A stretch of DNA of 64,000 bases, from the NCBI GenBank assembly GCA_949285425.1, contig CASEAJ010000047.1:1-64000 (forward strand), in the 5' to 3' direction. The position numbers and the translations under genes were made by a program. Source of the DNA: an uncultured Porphyromonadaceae bacterium (GTDB taxonomy: Bacteria; Bacteroidota; Bacteroidia; Bacteroidales; Paludibacteraceae). Below are positions 9,147 through 18,589 of the stretch, one piece after another. A model generated the notes under the pieces. It was not told the origin of the DNA, ran no database searches, and was given only the letters and a program-made list of their open reading frames with translations. Numbering within the stretch: position 1 is the first letter of the stretch; each line of letters opens with the position of its first letter.

Positions 9147-10451
9147 ATGAAAACGATGAAAAGGAAAAGTTTGATTGTCATCTGTTGCCTGACAGCTTCT
9201 TTATGGCCGCTGGCAGCTCAGGAAGCTGACAGTACTCGGTTGGTACTTACGCTCGACTCGGCCCGGCAGGTGGCCATGGAGCATAACCGTACGTTGAAAA
9301 ACGCATCAATTGATGTGCAGAAGGCTGAAGCAACCCGCTGGCAAAGCATAGCGAGCATGTTGCCGCAGGTGAGTGCATCGGCCGATTACCAGAATATGTG
9401 TGGCTACAGAATGGCTATGGCCGGTTTTGACATTGCCATGCCTCCATCCGGAACGATTGGTATCAATGCAGCGGTGGCCATTAGCGGTGCCCAGGTGGTG
9501 GGAGCATATGTGAATACGCTTGCCATGCACATGATGGACATTACATTTAAAAAGACGGAACAGCAGATAGCCAATCAGGTGAAAAGCACCTATTATTCTA
9601 TTCTCGTCATGGAGCAGACGTTGGATTTGCTCCGCAAGAATTTGGTCAATCTGGAAAAACTGTATGAAACCACTCAGCAGTCGGTCAACGTAGGGGTAGC
9701 TGAACAGGTAGATGCCGACCAGCTTTCGGTACAGGTGGCTACCATGCAGACAACCATCAGTTCGACGGCCCGTTCGCTGGAAATGCTTTACAACTCCATG
9801 CGTCTGCAGTTGGGGGTACCTGCCAATCGGGAAATTGTATTGTCGCAAACTGTGGATGAACTGGTGAATGTGGAAAATGCCTTGGAATTGTTGGGCGAGA
9901 ACTTTATTCTGGAAAATAATTACGATTACCAACTTTTGAAGGAGAATGTGAAGTTGGCCAAGCAGCAGGTGAATTTGGCGGCTTGGAGCTATGGACCGAC
10001 ATTGAGCGCATATTACCAATATAGCGCAAAGAAATATTTCAGTGACGAAATGACAATGAACATGACTCCGCCGAACGCAGTGGGAATCAGTTTGAGTGTG
10101 CCTATTTTCTCGAGCGGAAAGAACCTGACAGCAGTGAAGGAGGCCAAGTTCGATTATCAGAAACAACTCAATACACTGGCCGATACGGAAGAAAGCCTGC
10201 GCATTCAGCACAGTCAGTTGCGGTATAACCTCAGTTCGGCGTTTGAAACGTATTCTACGCAAAGAAAAAACGTAGATGTCAGCCAGCGGGTGCTCACGAA
10301 TATTTCCAATAAATACGAGCACGGTTATGCTTCGAGCCTTGAGGTGACAGACGCCAGTACCAACCTGATTACGGCTCAAAGCAGTTATGTGCAGGCCCTG
10401 CTTGAATTGGTAACGGCCCAGATTGAACTGGAAGAGTTGTTGAACAAATAA
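9147..10451 (+). CDS. TolC-family outer-membrane efflux channel
   Basis: This 434-residue protein has a signal peptide ending SLWPLAAQ, then two similar halves rich in long helices (VAMEHNRTLKNASIDVQKAEATRW; LLKENVKLAKQQVNLAAWSYGPTLSAYYQY), as in outer-membrane efflux proteins. The Pro-x-Leu/Val-rich strands before each helical pair (MLPQVSASADY, YGPTLSAYY) are typical of the family. It opens a four-gene operon with adaptor, pump and small partner downstream, giving a complete tripartite efflux system. The exported substrate cannot be read from sequence. No regulator gene is adjacent. Confidence 0.92.
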   Translation: MKTMKRKSLIVICCLTASLWPLAAQEADSTRLVLTLDSARQVAMEHNRTLKNASIDVQKAEATRWQSIASMLPQVSASADYQNMCGYRMAMAGFDIAMPPSGTIGINAAVAISGAQVVGAYVNTLAMHMMDITFKKTEQQIANQVKSTYYSILVMEQTLDLLRKNLVNLEKLYETTQQSVNVGVAEQVDADQLSVQVATMQTTISSTARSLEMLYNSMRLQLGVPANREIVLSQTVDELVNVENALELLGENFILENNYDYQLLKENVKLAKQQVNLAAWSYGPTLSAYYQYSAKKYFSDEMTMNMTPPNAVGISLSVPIFSSGKNLTAVKEAKFDYQKQLNTLADTEESLRIQHSQLRYNLSSAFETYSTQRKNVDVSQRVLTNISNKYEHGYASSLEVTDASTNLITAQSSYVQALLELVTAQIELEELLNK

Positions 10452-10565
10452 AATTCATTGCAAACATTTTTTTGACACGACAGATTTCGGACAGGAAAAA
10501 GGCTTTGGCGGCATTTTTTTGACGGAACTTATATAGATTGGAATAATATAAAAGAAAAGAGACAT

Positions 10566-11618
10566 ATGGAAAAATTGACAGGTAAAATGACAATGCTCGT
10601 TTTGGCAGCCCTTTCGTTGGTTGCTTGTGGAAAAACGGGAAAGACGGATACCGCTTCGACCGAACGGGTGGAACGTGTACAGACACAAAAGCTGGAGAAA
10701 AGGGAAATTTCGAGAGACATCGAAATTTCGACCGTGCTGGAAGGCTATGATACACAAAATGTGGCTCCATCGCTCACGGGTATCATCGAACATATCTATG
10801 TGGAGGTCGGTTCGCGGGTGAAAGCAGGCGACATGCTGGTACGTATGGACCAGAATCAATATAAAACAACAAAACTGGCTTTCGGTAATCTGGCCATAGA
10901 AATGCAGCGGGTGGAGGCCCTGCGCGAAAGCGGAAGCATTTCGGAACAGACCTATGATCAGACCAAGTTGAGTTATGACCAGACCAAAGAGTCGCTTGAC
11001 TTTTTGGAAGTCAATACGTATGTAAAAGCGCCTTTTGAAGGAGTAATCGCTTCCAAAAATTACGAAGATGGCGAGTTGTATAGCGGGCAGGCCATTTTGG
11101 TGCTGACACAGTTGGATGTGTTGAAAGCCCATGTGAATATCCCGGAAACTTATTTCCCGTTGGTGAAACAGGGCATGAAGGTCATGCTGCAGTCCGACAT
11201 TTATCCGGGCGAAACATTCCCGGGAACGATTGAAATCGTATATCCTACGATAGATCCTACGACCCATACATTCCAGGTGAAGTTGCGGATACCGAATGCA
11301 AGCGAACGTTTGCGCCCGGGTATGTATGTGCGCACAACACTGTCGCTCGGACGGGTGGAAACGATTGTGGTTCCTTATCAGGCTGTATTGAAACTGCAAG
11401 GAGCAAACGACCGTTATGTGTTCCTGAACGATGGTGGCAAGGCCAAGCGTGTGCCTGTTCAGCTCGGACAACGTTTCGATGACCAGATTGAAATTCTGTC
11501 GGATGAAATTAAGGATGGTGATGAGTTGGTAGTAGGCGGTCAGGCACGTCTGGTAGGTGGTGTGAAACTGCAAGTGGTTGAAGGCTCGACGGCCGAACCT
11601 GTTTCACAAACTAAATGA
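10566..11618 (+). CDS. RND efflux periplasmic adaptor lipoprotein
   Basis: This 350-residue membrane-fusion protein has a lipobox (LSLVAC, Cys21), so it is anchored by lipid. A biotinyl/lipoyl-like hairpin is visible (VAPSLTGIIEHIYVEVGSRV, then VNTYVKAPFEGVIASKN), followed by beta-barrel and membrane-proximal parts (RPGMYVRTTLSLG). The helical hairpin between lipoyl halves is short. It bridges the TolC-like channel and the pump. The 114-bp gap before it contains an imperfect direct repeat (CATTTTTTTGAC at about 10464 and 10512) but no clear promoter. Confidence 0.92.
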   Translation: MEKLTGKMTMLVLAALSLVACGKTGKTDTASTERVERVQTQKLEKREISRDIEISTVLEGYDTQNVAPSLTGIIEHIYVEVGSRVKAGDMLVRMDQNQYKTTKLAFGNLAIEMQRVEALRESGSISEQTYDQTKLSYDQTKESLDFLEVNTYVKAPFEGVIASKNYEDGELYSGQAILVLTQLDVLKAHVNIPETYFPLVKQGMKVMLQSDIYPGETFPGTIEIVYPTIDPTTHTFQVKLRIPNASERLRPGMYVRTTLSLGRVETIVVPYQAVLKLQGANDRYVFLNDGGKAKRVPVQLGQRFDDQIEILSDEIKDGDELVVGGQARLVGGVKLQVVEGSTAEPVSQTK

Positions 11619-11653
11619 GAAGGAATAATAATATATAACGAACAGATAGAAAA

Positions 11654-14600
11654 ATGAGTATATACAAAACCGCCATTAACAAGCCCATTACCACACTGCT
11701 TATTTTTGTGGCAGTGATTATTCTGGGGCTTTTTTCGCTGGCACGACTGCCTATTGACCAAATGCCGGAGATTGACCCTCCTTATGTGTCAATCATGACC
11801 GTGTATGCCGGTGCCAACAGTAGTGAAATTGAAACGAATGTTACGGAGATACTGGAGAACTCGCTCAACTCGGTCGATGGGTTGAAGGAGATGACTTCAA
11901 CTTCGAAGGACAACATGTCAATCGTCATGCTGGAGTTTGAATGGGAGTACAATTTGGACGAGGCTACGAACGATATCCGTTCAGCCATAGACATGGTGGT
12001 GGATGACTTGCCGGATGGTTGTTCCACTCCGCTTATCTTCAAACTGAGTACCAGCATGATGCCTGTGTTGCAGTATGCCATTACAGCCAAGGAAAGTTAT
12101 CCGGGACTGGACAAAATACTGGACGACAACGTGGTGACCGTGTTGAACCGTATTGATGGTATAGGAAATATATCCCTTTCGGGTGCCCCTGAACGTTACA
12201 TTTATGTGGACCTGGATCCGCAAAAGCTCAATGCCTATGGCTTGAGCCTTGAAACGGTAGGAACTGCCATAAGCAACAACAACCTGAACATGGCTTCCGG
12301 TTCGGTGAAGATGGGTAAGGAACAATATCAGCTTCGGGTAGAAGGGGAGTATGTGGAAAGTTCGGAAATACGCGATATTGTGGTGACTACGGCCGCAGAT
12401 GGTCGTCAGGTATTTGTGCGTGACTTGGCGCAGGTGCGCGATACCATCAAGGATGTATCGGTGGAAGAAAAGGTAGATGGACAGGATGGTGTGCGCTTGA
12501 TGATAACCAAGCAGTCGGGAGCCAACTCGGTGCAGATAGCCAATGATGTGCGTAAACAGATGGAGGAAATCAAGAAAACGCTTCCTCCCGATATTGAGTT
12601 CAAGCTGATTTACGATTCGTCGGAGGATATTACCAATGCCATTCATGGATTGTCTGAAAGTATTTTCTATGCATTGCTGTTTGTGGTGTTGGTCGTGCTG
12701 TTCTTCCTTGGAAAATGGAGGGCGACAGTCATTATCGCTCTGACCATCCCGATTTCCTTGCTTACAGCCTTTATTTACCTGCTGGTGGCTGACAGTTCCA
12801 TCAACATCATATCGCTTTGTTCTCTGACAGTTGCTATCGGTATGGTGGTCGACGATGCCATTGTGGTACTTGAAAACATCACAAAGCACATTGAACGCGG
12901 TTCACGTCCGCGTGAGGCGGCCATATATGCTACGAACGAAGTGTGGGTGTCTGTTATCGCGACGACTTTGGTCATTGTGGCCGTGTTCATGCCGTTGACC
13001 ATGTTGCCGGGACAGGCCGGGGTGTTGTTCAAAGAGTTGGGATGGATTGTGACCATTGTAGTGTGTGTGTCTACAACCATTGCCATATCGCTTACCCCGA
13101 TGCTTTGTTCGAAACTGCTGAAGAGCAAGAAAGTGGAAGTGGATGCCGATGGCAACCTGGTGGAAATACAGCCTCGTATCAACTGGTATGACCGTTTTGT
13201 GGTGCAGGGATTCTTGGACCGACTGGACCGCGGATATGCCAAATTGTTACGCCTGTGTCTGGATCATAAAGCAATAACCATACTGGTGGTTTGTACTATG
13301 TTTGTGGTATCACTCATCCCAATGTTTACCGGAGCGATAGGTACAGACTATATGCAGCAGCAGGATAACGGACGTTTGAGCATCACGGTCGAATTGCAAC
13401 GGGGGACCCGTATTGAAGAAACTTCGCGTATAGCACGTTTGATAGAACAGCACATTGTAAGTTTGGTGCCCGAAACCCAGTTGATATCCACATCTTTGGG
13501 TTCGAGTGATGATGCCGGATTCTCGGCCATGTTCTCCAATACGAACAACAACAAGATAGAAATGACTTTGCGCACGACCAAAAAGTATGAACGTGAACGG
13601 AGTATATTTGATATAGCAGAAGTCATTCGTAAAGACCTTGCTACCATGCCTGAGGTGGTGACCTACAAGGTGGACAACTCAACGATGATGGGAGGTGGAA
13701 CCGGTGGCTCTACGGTTGATGTGGAAGTGTACGGACACTCTTTTGAGGAAACGAACCGGGTAGTTGCCGAGTTGACCCAGCGTGTGAGAAATATTCCCGG
13801 AGCAAGAGATATTGATGTCAGCCGTGAAGAAGACCGTGCGGAACTGCAGATTATCTTCGACAAGGAAAAACTGGCCCGTCACGGACTGAACGAAGCTACG
13901 GTGGCAGCTTACGTACGCAATCGGGTGAACGGTATGACTTGCGGTTACTTGAAGGAAGATGGTGAAGAGTACGACATTGTGGTTCGTTTGCAAGAAGAAT
14001 ATCGCAATAGCATCACCGATTTGGAAGAACTGCCCATCAATACTTCGGCCGGACAAATCATCAAACTGAAGGAACTGGCAAGAATTGAAGAGTATTGGTG
14101 TCCGCCTGAAATTGAACGCAAGAGCCGTCAGCGTATTGTCACGGTCAAAGTGACTCCTTATGGAACTTCCATGGGTGAATTGGCTGAAGCTATCCGGCAA
14201 GAAGTTGATCAAATGGAAATTCCGCAGGGAATCAACATTGATTTTGGCGGAAGCTATGAAGACCAGCAGGAAACCTTCGGTGACATGGGTATGTTGATGG
14301 CATTGATATTGATGTTGGTTTATGTGGTGATGGCTTCTCAGTTCGAATCGTTCTCCAAACCGTTTATCATCATGATGGCGATACCGTTTGCCATTACGGG
14401 GGTTATTATTGCCTTGCTGATAACGAATACATCGTTGGATATGATTGGTGCGTTGGGAGTTATATTGCTGGTTGGTATTGTTATCAAGAACGGTATTGTG
14501 CTGGTAGACTACATAAATCTGATGCGTGACCGTGGTTATGAGTTGAACGAAGCCATTGCTCTTTCGGGAGCTTCTCGTTTACGTCCGGTGCTGATGACGG

Positions 14601-14830
14601 CCATAACGACCATTCTCGGTATGGTGCCTATGGCATTGAGTACAAGTGAGGGTTCGGAAATGTGGATCCCGATGGGTATCGTTGTCATTGGTGGTGCTAC
14701 TGTCTCAACATTGATAACGTTGATTGTGGTGCCGGTACTTTATGCTGTCATGTCTCGTCATGGTGAACGCGACAAGGCGGAAAAAGAGAGAAAAGAATAT
14801 ATCTTCATGCAGATCAAGCCGAAAGATTAG
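11654..14830 (+). CDS. RND (HAE1-type) efflux pump permease
   Basis: The protein has 1,058 residues, normal for AcrB-type pumps, with TM1 at 10-30 and two clusters of membrane helices around 335-540 and 860-1035 separated by large periplasmic loops. TM4 carries the proton-relay pair in AIGMVVDDAIVVLENI. It couples proton import to drug or lipid export across the envelope, working with the adaptor and channel upstream. The gap to the adaptor is 35 bp, to the small downstream gene 24 bp. Confidence 0.95.
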   Translation: MSIYKTAINKPITTLLIFVAVIILGLFSLARLPIDQMPEIDPPYVSIMTVYAGANSSEIETNVTEILENSLNSVDGLKEMTSTSKDNMSIVMLEFEWEYNLDEATNDIRSAIDMVVDDLPDGCSTPLIFKLSTSMMPVLQYAITAKESYPGLDKILDDNVVTVLNRIDGIGNISLSGAPERYIYVDLDPQKLNAYGLSLETVGTAISNNNLNMASGSVKMGKEQYQLRVEGEYVESSEIRDIVVTTAADGRQVFVRDLAQVRDTIKDVSVEEKVDGQDGVRLMITKQSGANSVQIANDVRKQMEEIKKTLPPDIEFKLIYDSSEDITNAIHGLSESIFYALLFVVLVVLFFLGKWRATVIIALTIPISLLTAFIYLLVADSSINIISLCSLTVAIGMVVDDAIVVLENITKHIERGSRPREAAIYATNEVWVSVIATTLVIVAVFMPLTMLPGQAGVLFKELGWIVTIVVCVSTTIAISLTPMLCSKLLKSKKVEVDADGNLVEIQPRINWYDRFVVQGFLDRLDRGYAKLLRLCLDHKAITILVVCTMFVVSLIPMFTGAIGTDYMQQQDNGRLSITVELQRGTRIEETSRIARLIEQHIVSLVPETQLISTSLGSSDDAGFSAMFSNTNNNKIEMTLRTTKKYERERSIFDIAEVIRKDLATMPEVVTYKVDNSTMMGGGTGGSTVDVEVYGHSFEETNRVVAELTQRVRNIPGARDIDVSREEDRAELQIIFDKEKLARHGLNEATVAAYVRNRVNGMTCGYLKEDGEEYDIVVRLQEEYRNSITDLEELPINTSAGQIIKLKELARIEEYWCPPEIERKSRQRIVTVKVTPYGTSMGELAEAIRQEVDQMEIPQGINIDFGGSYEDQQETFGDMGMLMALILMLVYVVMASQFESFSKPFIIMMAIPFAITGVIIALLITNTSLDMIGALGVILLVGIVIKNGIVLVDYINLMRDRGYELNEAIALSGASRLRPVLMTAITTILGMVPMALSTSEGSEMWIPMGIVVIGGATVSTLITLIVVPVLYAVMSRHGERDKAEKERKEYIFMQIKPKD

Positions 14831-14854
14831 TAAACAAACGGAGAATTACGATAT

Positions 14855-15148
14855 ATGAAAGCAGTATTTATAGTATTCAATCAGGCCAATACTGAACGGG
14901 TGGAATATATATTCGACCAATTGAAAATCAGAGGTTTTACTCTTTTTGAACAGGTGCAGGGACGCGGAACAACCGATGGAGAGCCACATCGCGGTACGCA
15001 CACTTGGCCGGAAATGAACTCGGCAGTTATTACGGTAGTGGATGACGGACGGGTGGATGAGTTGCTGCAGACAGTGCACAAGCTGGACTGCCGTAACAAA
15101 GAAGTGGGTATCCGGGCTTTCGTGTGGAACATTGAAAGAACCATATAG
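14855..15148 (+). CDS. PG0541-like RND transporter-associated small protein
   Basis: This is a 97-residue soluble protein (MKAVFIVFNQANTERVEYIF...) of the family recurrently found as the last gene of Bacteroidota RND efflux operons; the fold looks PII-like (beta-alpha-beta with VDELLQTVHKLD). It has no signal peptide and must act in the cytoplasm, perhaps sensing or modulating the pump. It is followed directly by a terminator. The family name is from memory; no direct function is known to me. Confidence 0.75.
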   Translation: MKAVFIVFNQANTERVEYIFDQLKIRGFTLFEQVQGRGTTDGEPHRGTHTWPEMNSAVITVVDDGRVDELLQTVHKLDCRNKEVGIRAFVWNIERTI

Positions 15149-15170
15149 TACGGAGAAATAATGTGATAGG

Positions 15171-15205
15171 AAAGGGGGCTGTTCTTGGCCCCCTTTTGTC
15201 TTTTT
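15171..15205 (+). terminator. Terminator of the RND operon
   Basis: AAAGGGGGC and GCCCCCTTT form the stem, with an 8-base loop, followed by TGTCTTTTT. Confidence 0.85.
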
Positions 15206-15271
15206 CTGCTACTCATGCTATTCCTTTGCTAAAAAATGTTTTTTCCTTTCGTTCCAACAAGAAAGAACCTT

Positions 15272-15279
15272 TATCTTTG
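15272..15279 (+). promoter_or_regulatory. -7 box of the rRNA methyltransferase gene
   Basis: TATCTTTG lies 17 bases before the ATG at 15297, predicting a very short leader. Confidence 0.5.
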
Positions 15280-15296
15280 TTTCAGAAAACAATGAT

Positions 15297-16631
15297 ATGG
15301 AACAGTTACCTCTACCCTTTATCCAAACAATGCAGGATTTGTTGGGAACGGATTATCTGAAGTTCGAACAGGCCTTGTGCGATGCTCCTGTGGTGAGTGT
15401 TCGGGTGAATGACAAAGTGCAGTTGACGCCCTCCGACAGGCAGGTGCCTTGGTGTGATAAAGGCTATTATCTGGACAGACGTCCGTCGTTTACGCTTGAT
15501 CCGCTACTGCATGGAGGAGCCTATTATGTGCAGGAAGCTAGTTCCATGTTTTTGGTACAAGCGTTGCAACAGTATTTCTCCCATGCATCCCGGGTACTTG
15601 ATTTGTGTGCTGCCCCCGGAGGTAAATCAACGCTGTTGGCACAGTATTTGCCTGACAGTTCGTTACTTGTAAGCAATGAAATCATACGTACAAGAGCCAA
15701 TATTCTGATGGAAAATGTGCAGAAATGGGGGTGTTCCAATGTAGTGGTAACCAATAATCGTCCGGAGGATTTTGCCGTATTGGAAGGCTGGTTCGATGTA
15801 CTTGTGGTAGATGCTCCCTGTTCGGGCGAAGGCATGTTCAGAAAGGATGCCCAAGCAGTGAGCGAATGGTCTCCGCAGAATGTTGATATGTGTGCAAGCC
15901 GGCAACGGGATATTCTTTCTGCTGTATGGAACGCATTGAAGCCCGGCGGTGTGCTGGTGTACAGCACTTGTACATATAACCGCAAGGAGAATGAGGACAA
16001 TGTGCAGTGGGTGTGTCGTGAACTGGGAGCGGAACGCTTGCCTTTGGACTTGCAGGGCAATGCAGATATTACGCAGACCGAAGGAGGCTATCATTTTTAT
16101 CCGCACAAGACATGCGGAGAAGGCTTTTTCCTTTCGGTAATGAAGAAGTTGGACGCTCGGCCGGCCGAATGTCTTTCTGGGAAAAGCAGAAAAAGAGACG
16201 TACGCGAACAGTTGTGGCGCGAAGCGATGCCCTTTGCTCTTCGTAATCCCGACCGTTGGGTCATGATACGTGAAAATGATAGGGTAAATGCCTATCCGGC
16301 AGAATTGAAAGAGGCCATGCGGCTGTTGGAACGCGAGTTGAGGGTGCTTCATGCCGGGGTGCCGTTGGGGTTGATGAAAGGAAAGGACTTTATTCCGGAC
16401 GCGGCTGCCGCCTTGTCGAAAGCGCTGGACAAAGAAACAGTGACGTGTGTGGACCTGGACCGCGACAAGGCCATAGCGTATCTGAAGCGTGAAAACCTGT
16501 TCTTGCCTGACGCCCCCAAAGGGTATTTGCTGGCATGCTATGATGGCTTGCCACTTGGATGGCTGAAAAACCTGGGTAACCGCTGCAACAACCTCTATCC
16601 ACAGGAGTGGCGCATCCGTATGAAGGCGTGA
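15297..16631 (+). CDS. RsmF-like rRNA cytosine-C5 methyltransferase
   Basis: This 444-residue protein belongs to the NOL1/NOP2/Sun family. The SAM-binding motif DLCAAPGGKS is at about 102, motif IV DAPCSGEGMFR at about 171 and motif VI YSTCTYN at about 221, so both family cysteines are present. The C-terminal region (GYLLACYDGLPLGWLKNL...LYPQEWRIRM) matches the extra PUA-like RNA-binding domain of RsmF-type enzymes. It methylates cytosine in rRNA using S-adenosylmethionine; the exact site (16S C1407 in E. coli RsmF) is not deducible here. A metallo-hydrolase gene follows after 39 bp. Confidence 0.9.
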   Translation: MEQLPLPFIQTMQDLLGTDYLKFEQALCDAPVVSVRVNDKVQLTPSDRQVPWCDKGYYLDRRPSFTLDPLLHGGAYYVQEASSMFLVQALQQYFSHASRVLDLCAAPGGKSTLLAQYLPDSSLLVSNEIIRTRANILMENVQKWGCSNVVVTNNRPEDFAVLEGWFDVLVVDAPCSGEGMFRKDAQAVSEWSPQNVDMCASRQRDILSAVWNALKPGGVLVYSTCTYNRKENEDNVQWVCRELGAERLPLDLQGNADITQTEGGYHFYPHKTCGEGFFLSVMKKLDARPAECLSGKSRKRDVREQLWREAMPFALRNPDRWVMIRENDRVNAYPAELKEAMRLLERELRVLHAGVPLGLMKGKDFIPDAAAALSKALDKETVTCVDLDRDKAIAYLKRENLFLPDAPKGYLLACYDGLPLGWLKNLGNRCNNLYPQEWRIRMKA

Positions 16632-16670
16632 ACGGAATGGATAAGAAAACAACAGGACAAGACAAGCATC

Positions 16671-17429
16671 ATGAACAGAATTTTGTTTCTTGGAACCGGT
16701 ACTTCTACCGGAGTGCCGCAGATAGGATGTCAGTGTGAAGTGTGCCGCTCGACCGATACGCATGACCAGCGTTTGCGTACATCGGCACTGATTGAATTGA
16801 ACGGAACACGTTTGCTGATAGACTGCGGGCCTGATTTCCGCCGGCAGATGCTGACATACGACATACGGCAGTTGTCGGCGGTGCTGCTCACCCACGAGCA
16901 TTACGACCACATGGGAGGATTGGATGACCTGCGTCCGTTCGGCAACGTGGATGTCTATGCCGAAACGCGTGTGCTCGATGCAGTGAAGCGTGTGATGCCC
17001 TATTGTTTTGCCGAACAACCCTATCCGGGAGCACCCCGCATGGCGCTGCACGACATACAGCCCTATAGGCCGTTCGATGTGTGCGGCCTGCCGGTCGTGC
17101 CCATCCGCCTGATGCATGCCCGGCTGCCGATACTGGGATTCCGCGTGAACCGGCTGGCCTATCTCACCGATGTGAAGACCATGGACCGGCAGGCCCGGCA
17201 GGCTTTGGCCGGAGTGGACGTGCTGGTGCTCAACGCCCTGCGCAAGACCGAACACCCTTCGCACCAGACACTCGACGACGCCCTGGCACTGGTGCGCGAA
17301 ATCAAGCCCGCAACAACCTGGCTCATCCACATGAGCCACGACATGGGCCTGCACCGTGTGGTGCAGGACGAACTCCCCGCCGGAGTGCACCTGGCCTATG
17401 ATGGACTGGAAGTGCCTCTTGACTTTTAA
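16671..17429 (+). CDS. PhnP-like MBL-fold metallo-hydrolase
   Basis: This 252-residue protein has the metallo-beta-lactamase motif HEHYDH near residue 75, with further metal ligands in LIDCGPDFR and LIHMSHDMG. The N-terminal GTGTSTGVPQIGCQCEVC carries the Cys cluster seen in the PhnP subgroup (cyclic phosphodiesterases). There is no phosphonate gene nearby, so a PhnP reaction is not implied; a phosphodiesterase activity is the best guess. It lies between the methyltransferase and the DUF6340 gene (24-bp gap), all plus strand. Confidence 0.85.
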   Translation: MNRILFLGTGTSTGVPQIGCQCEVCRSTDTHDQRLRTSALIELNGTRLLIDCGPDFRRQMLTYDIRQLSAVLLTHEHYDHMGGLDDLRPFGNVDVYAETRVLDAVKRVMPYCFAEQPYPGAPRMALHDIQPYRPFDVCGLPVVPIRLMHARLPILGFRVNRLAYLTDVKTMDRQARQALAGVDVLVLNALRKTEHPSHQTLDDALALVREIKPATTWLIHMSHDMGLHRVVQDELPAGVHLAYDGLEVPLDF

Positions 17430-17453
17430 AGTGAAAATGATAACGGAAAGGAT

Positions 17454-18497
17454 ATGGACATGAAGAAAACCCTCCTCCTCTCGCTGGCGGCGCTGCTGTT
17501 AGGCTCGTGCAAGACCGCCATGCTCTATACCACGCTCGACATCCTGCGCCCGGCACAAGTCGGGTTTGACGATGGCGTCAATCATCTGCTCATCGTGAAC
17601 AATTCGGCCATCCAGCCCGAGGTGCTCGGTCACACCACCCGCCTGCTCAACGGGCAACCGAAACAGGTGGCGGTGCCGGCCGACAGCATCGCCCTGTTCG
17701 GACTGAGCGTGCTGGCTGAGGAAATGGAAGCCACCGGCTTTTTCCGCTCCATAGACCTGCAGCTCGAACCTGTCAGTCCGGGACGCAGTTTCGATGATAT
17801 CGTTCCTTTGCAACACGACCAGGTGAAGCAGCTGTGCGAAGCCTACGATGCCGATGCCGTGCTCGCACTCGACCACATGGCGGTAAAGGATGATTTGGGT
17901 GAATATTACGACTATGAGTGGGGAACGTACCTCGCCGCCCTTGATGTACGCATAGAATCGTTGTGGAGCCTGCACTATCCCGACCGGATGGAAGTTGCGG
18001 CACTGCATTTCAAGGACTCTCTTTTTTGGGAGTCTGATGGCTATATCCGCCAGGAAGCCATCGACCGCCTCCCTCAGCGGCAGGATGCCATCATCGATGC
18101 CGCCCTTTGGGTGGGACAGAATTCGGCCAAGCGTTTCATCCCTTATTGGGAGCAGGCCGACCGTTATTTTTTTGACCCGGACAACGCCCTGATGAAGCAG
18201 GGGATGGATTCAGTCTATGTGCGCAACTGGTCGGCCGCCGCCCGCCTGTGGCAGCAGGCCTACGACACGGCCGGCAAGCCGAAGCTCAAGGCCCAGGCCG
18301 CCAACAACCTGGCCATTGCCCATGAGATTATGGGCGATTACGACACAGCCTACGTGTATGCCGACCGGGCCTTCAATCTGTTTGCCGAAAGAGCCTTTAT
18401 TGACAGTGAAACCCTTTTCCGTCTGGCCAACTACATGAATGCGCTCAACCGGCGGAAGAAGGAAGTCAAACTATTGGATGAACAAATGGGCGAGTGA
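17454..18497 (+). CDS. DUF6340-type lipoprotein with TPR-like C-terminus
   Basis: This 347-residue protein has a lipobox (ALLLGSC, Cys19 counted from the first Met; Met3 is an equally good start). The middle part (VNHLLIVNNS, DADAVLALDHMAV, VRIESLWSLHYPD) fits the Bacteroidales lipoprotein family DUF6340 as I remember it. The C-terminal 110 residues contain TPR-like helices (WSAAARLWQQAYDTA, AQAANNLAIAHEIMGDYDTAYVYADRAF). The function is unknown; protein-protein contact in the periplasm is inferred from the TPR part. Confidence 0.75.
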   Translation: MDMKKTLLLSLAALLLGSCKTAMLYTTLDILRPAQVGFDDGVNHLLIVNNSAIQPEVLGHTTRLLNGQPKQVAVPADSIALFGLSVLAEEMEATGFFRSIDLQLEPVSPGRSFDDIVPLQHDQVKQLCEAYDADAVLALDHMAVKDDLGEYYDYEWGTYLAALDVRIESLWSLHYPDRMEVAALHFKDSLFWESDGYIRQEAIDRLPQRQDAIIDAALWVGQNSAKRFIPYWEQADRYFFDPDNALMKQGMDSVYVRNWSAAARLWQQAYDTAGKPKLKAQAANNLAIAHEIMGDYDTAYVYADRAFNLFAERAFIDSETLFRLANYMNALNRRKKEVKLLDEQMGE

Positions 18498-18527
18498 CAT
18501 CCGGCCCCGACCCTTCACCCCGAAACG

Positions 18528-18571
18528 AACGAACGGAACGCCCCCACGCAGGGAAGCGTTCCGTTCGTTTT
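18528..18571. terminator. Bidirectional terminator between convergent genes
   Basis: AACGAACGGAACGC pairs with GCGTTCCGTTCGTT, with a 13-base loop; T-rich on both outer sides. It serves the DUF6340 gene and the broken peptide transporter. Confidence 0.8.
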
Positions 18572-18589
18572 GCCATAGTCGCAGCGGCT

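Noticed and set aside
16671-17429. Calling the metallo-hydrolase phnP
   Set aside because: Only the motif layout resembles PhnP; no phosphonate genes are nearby.
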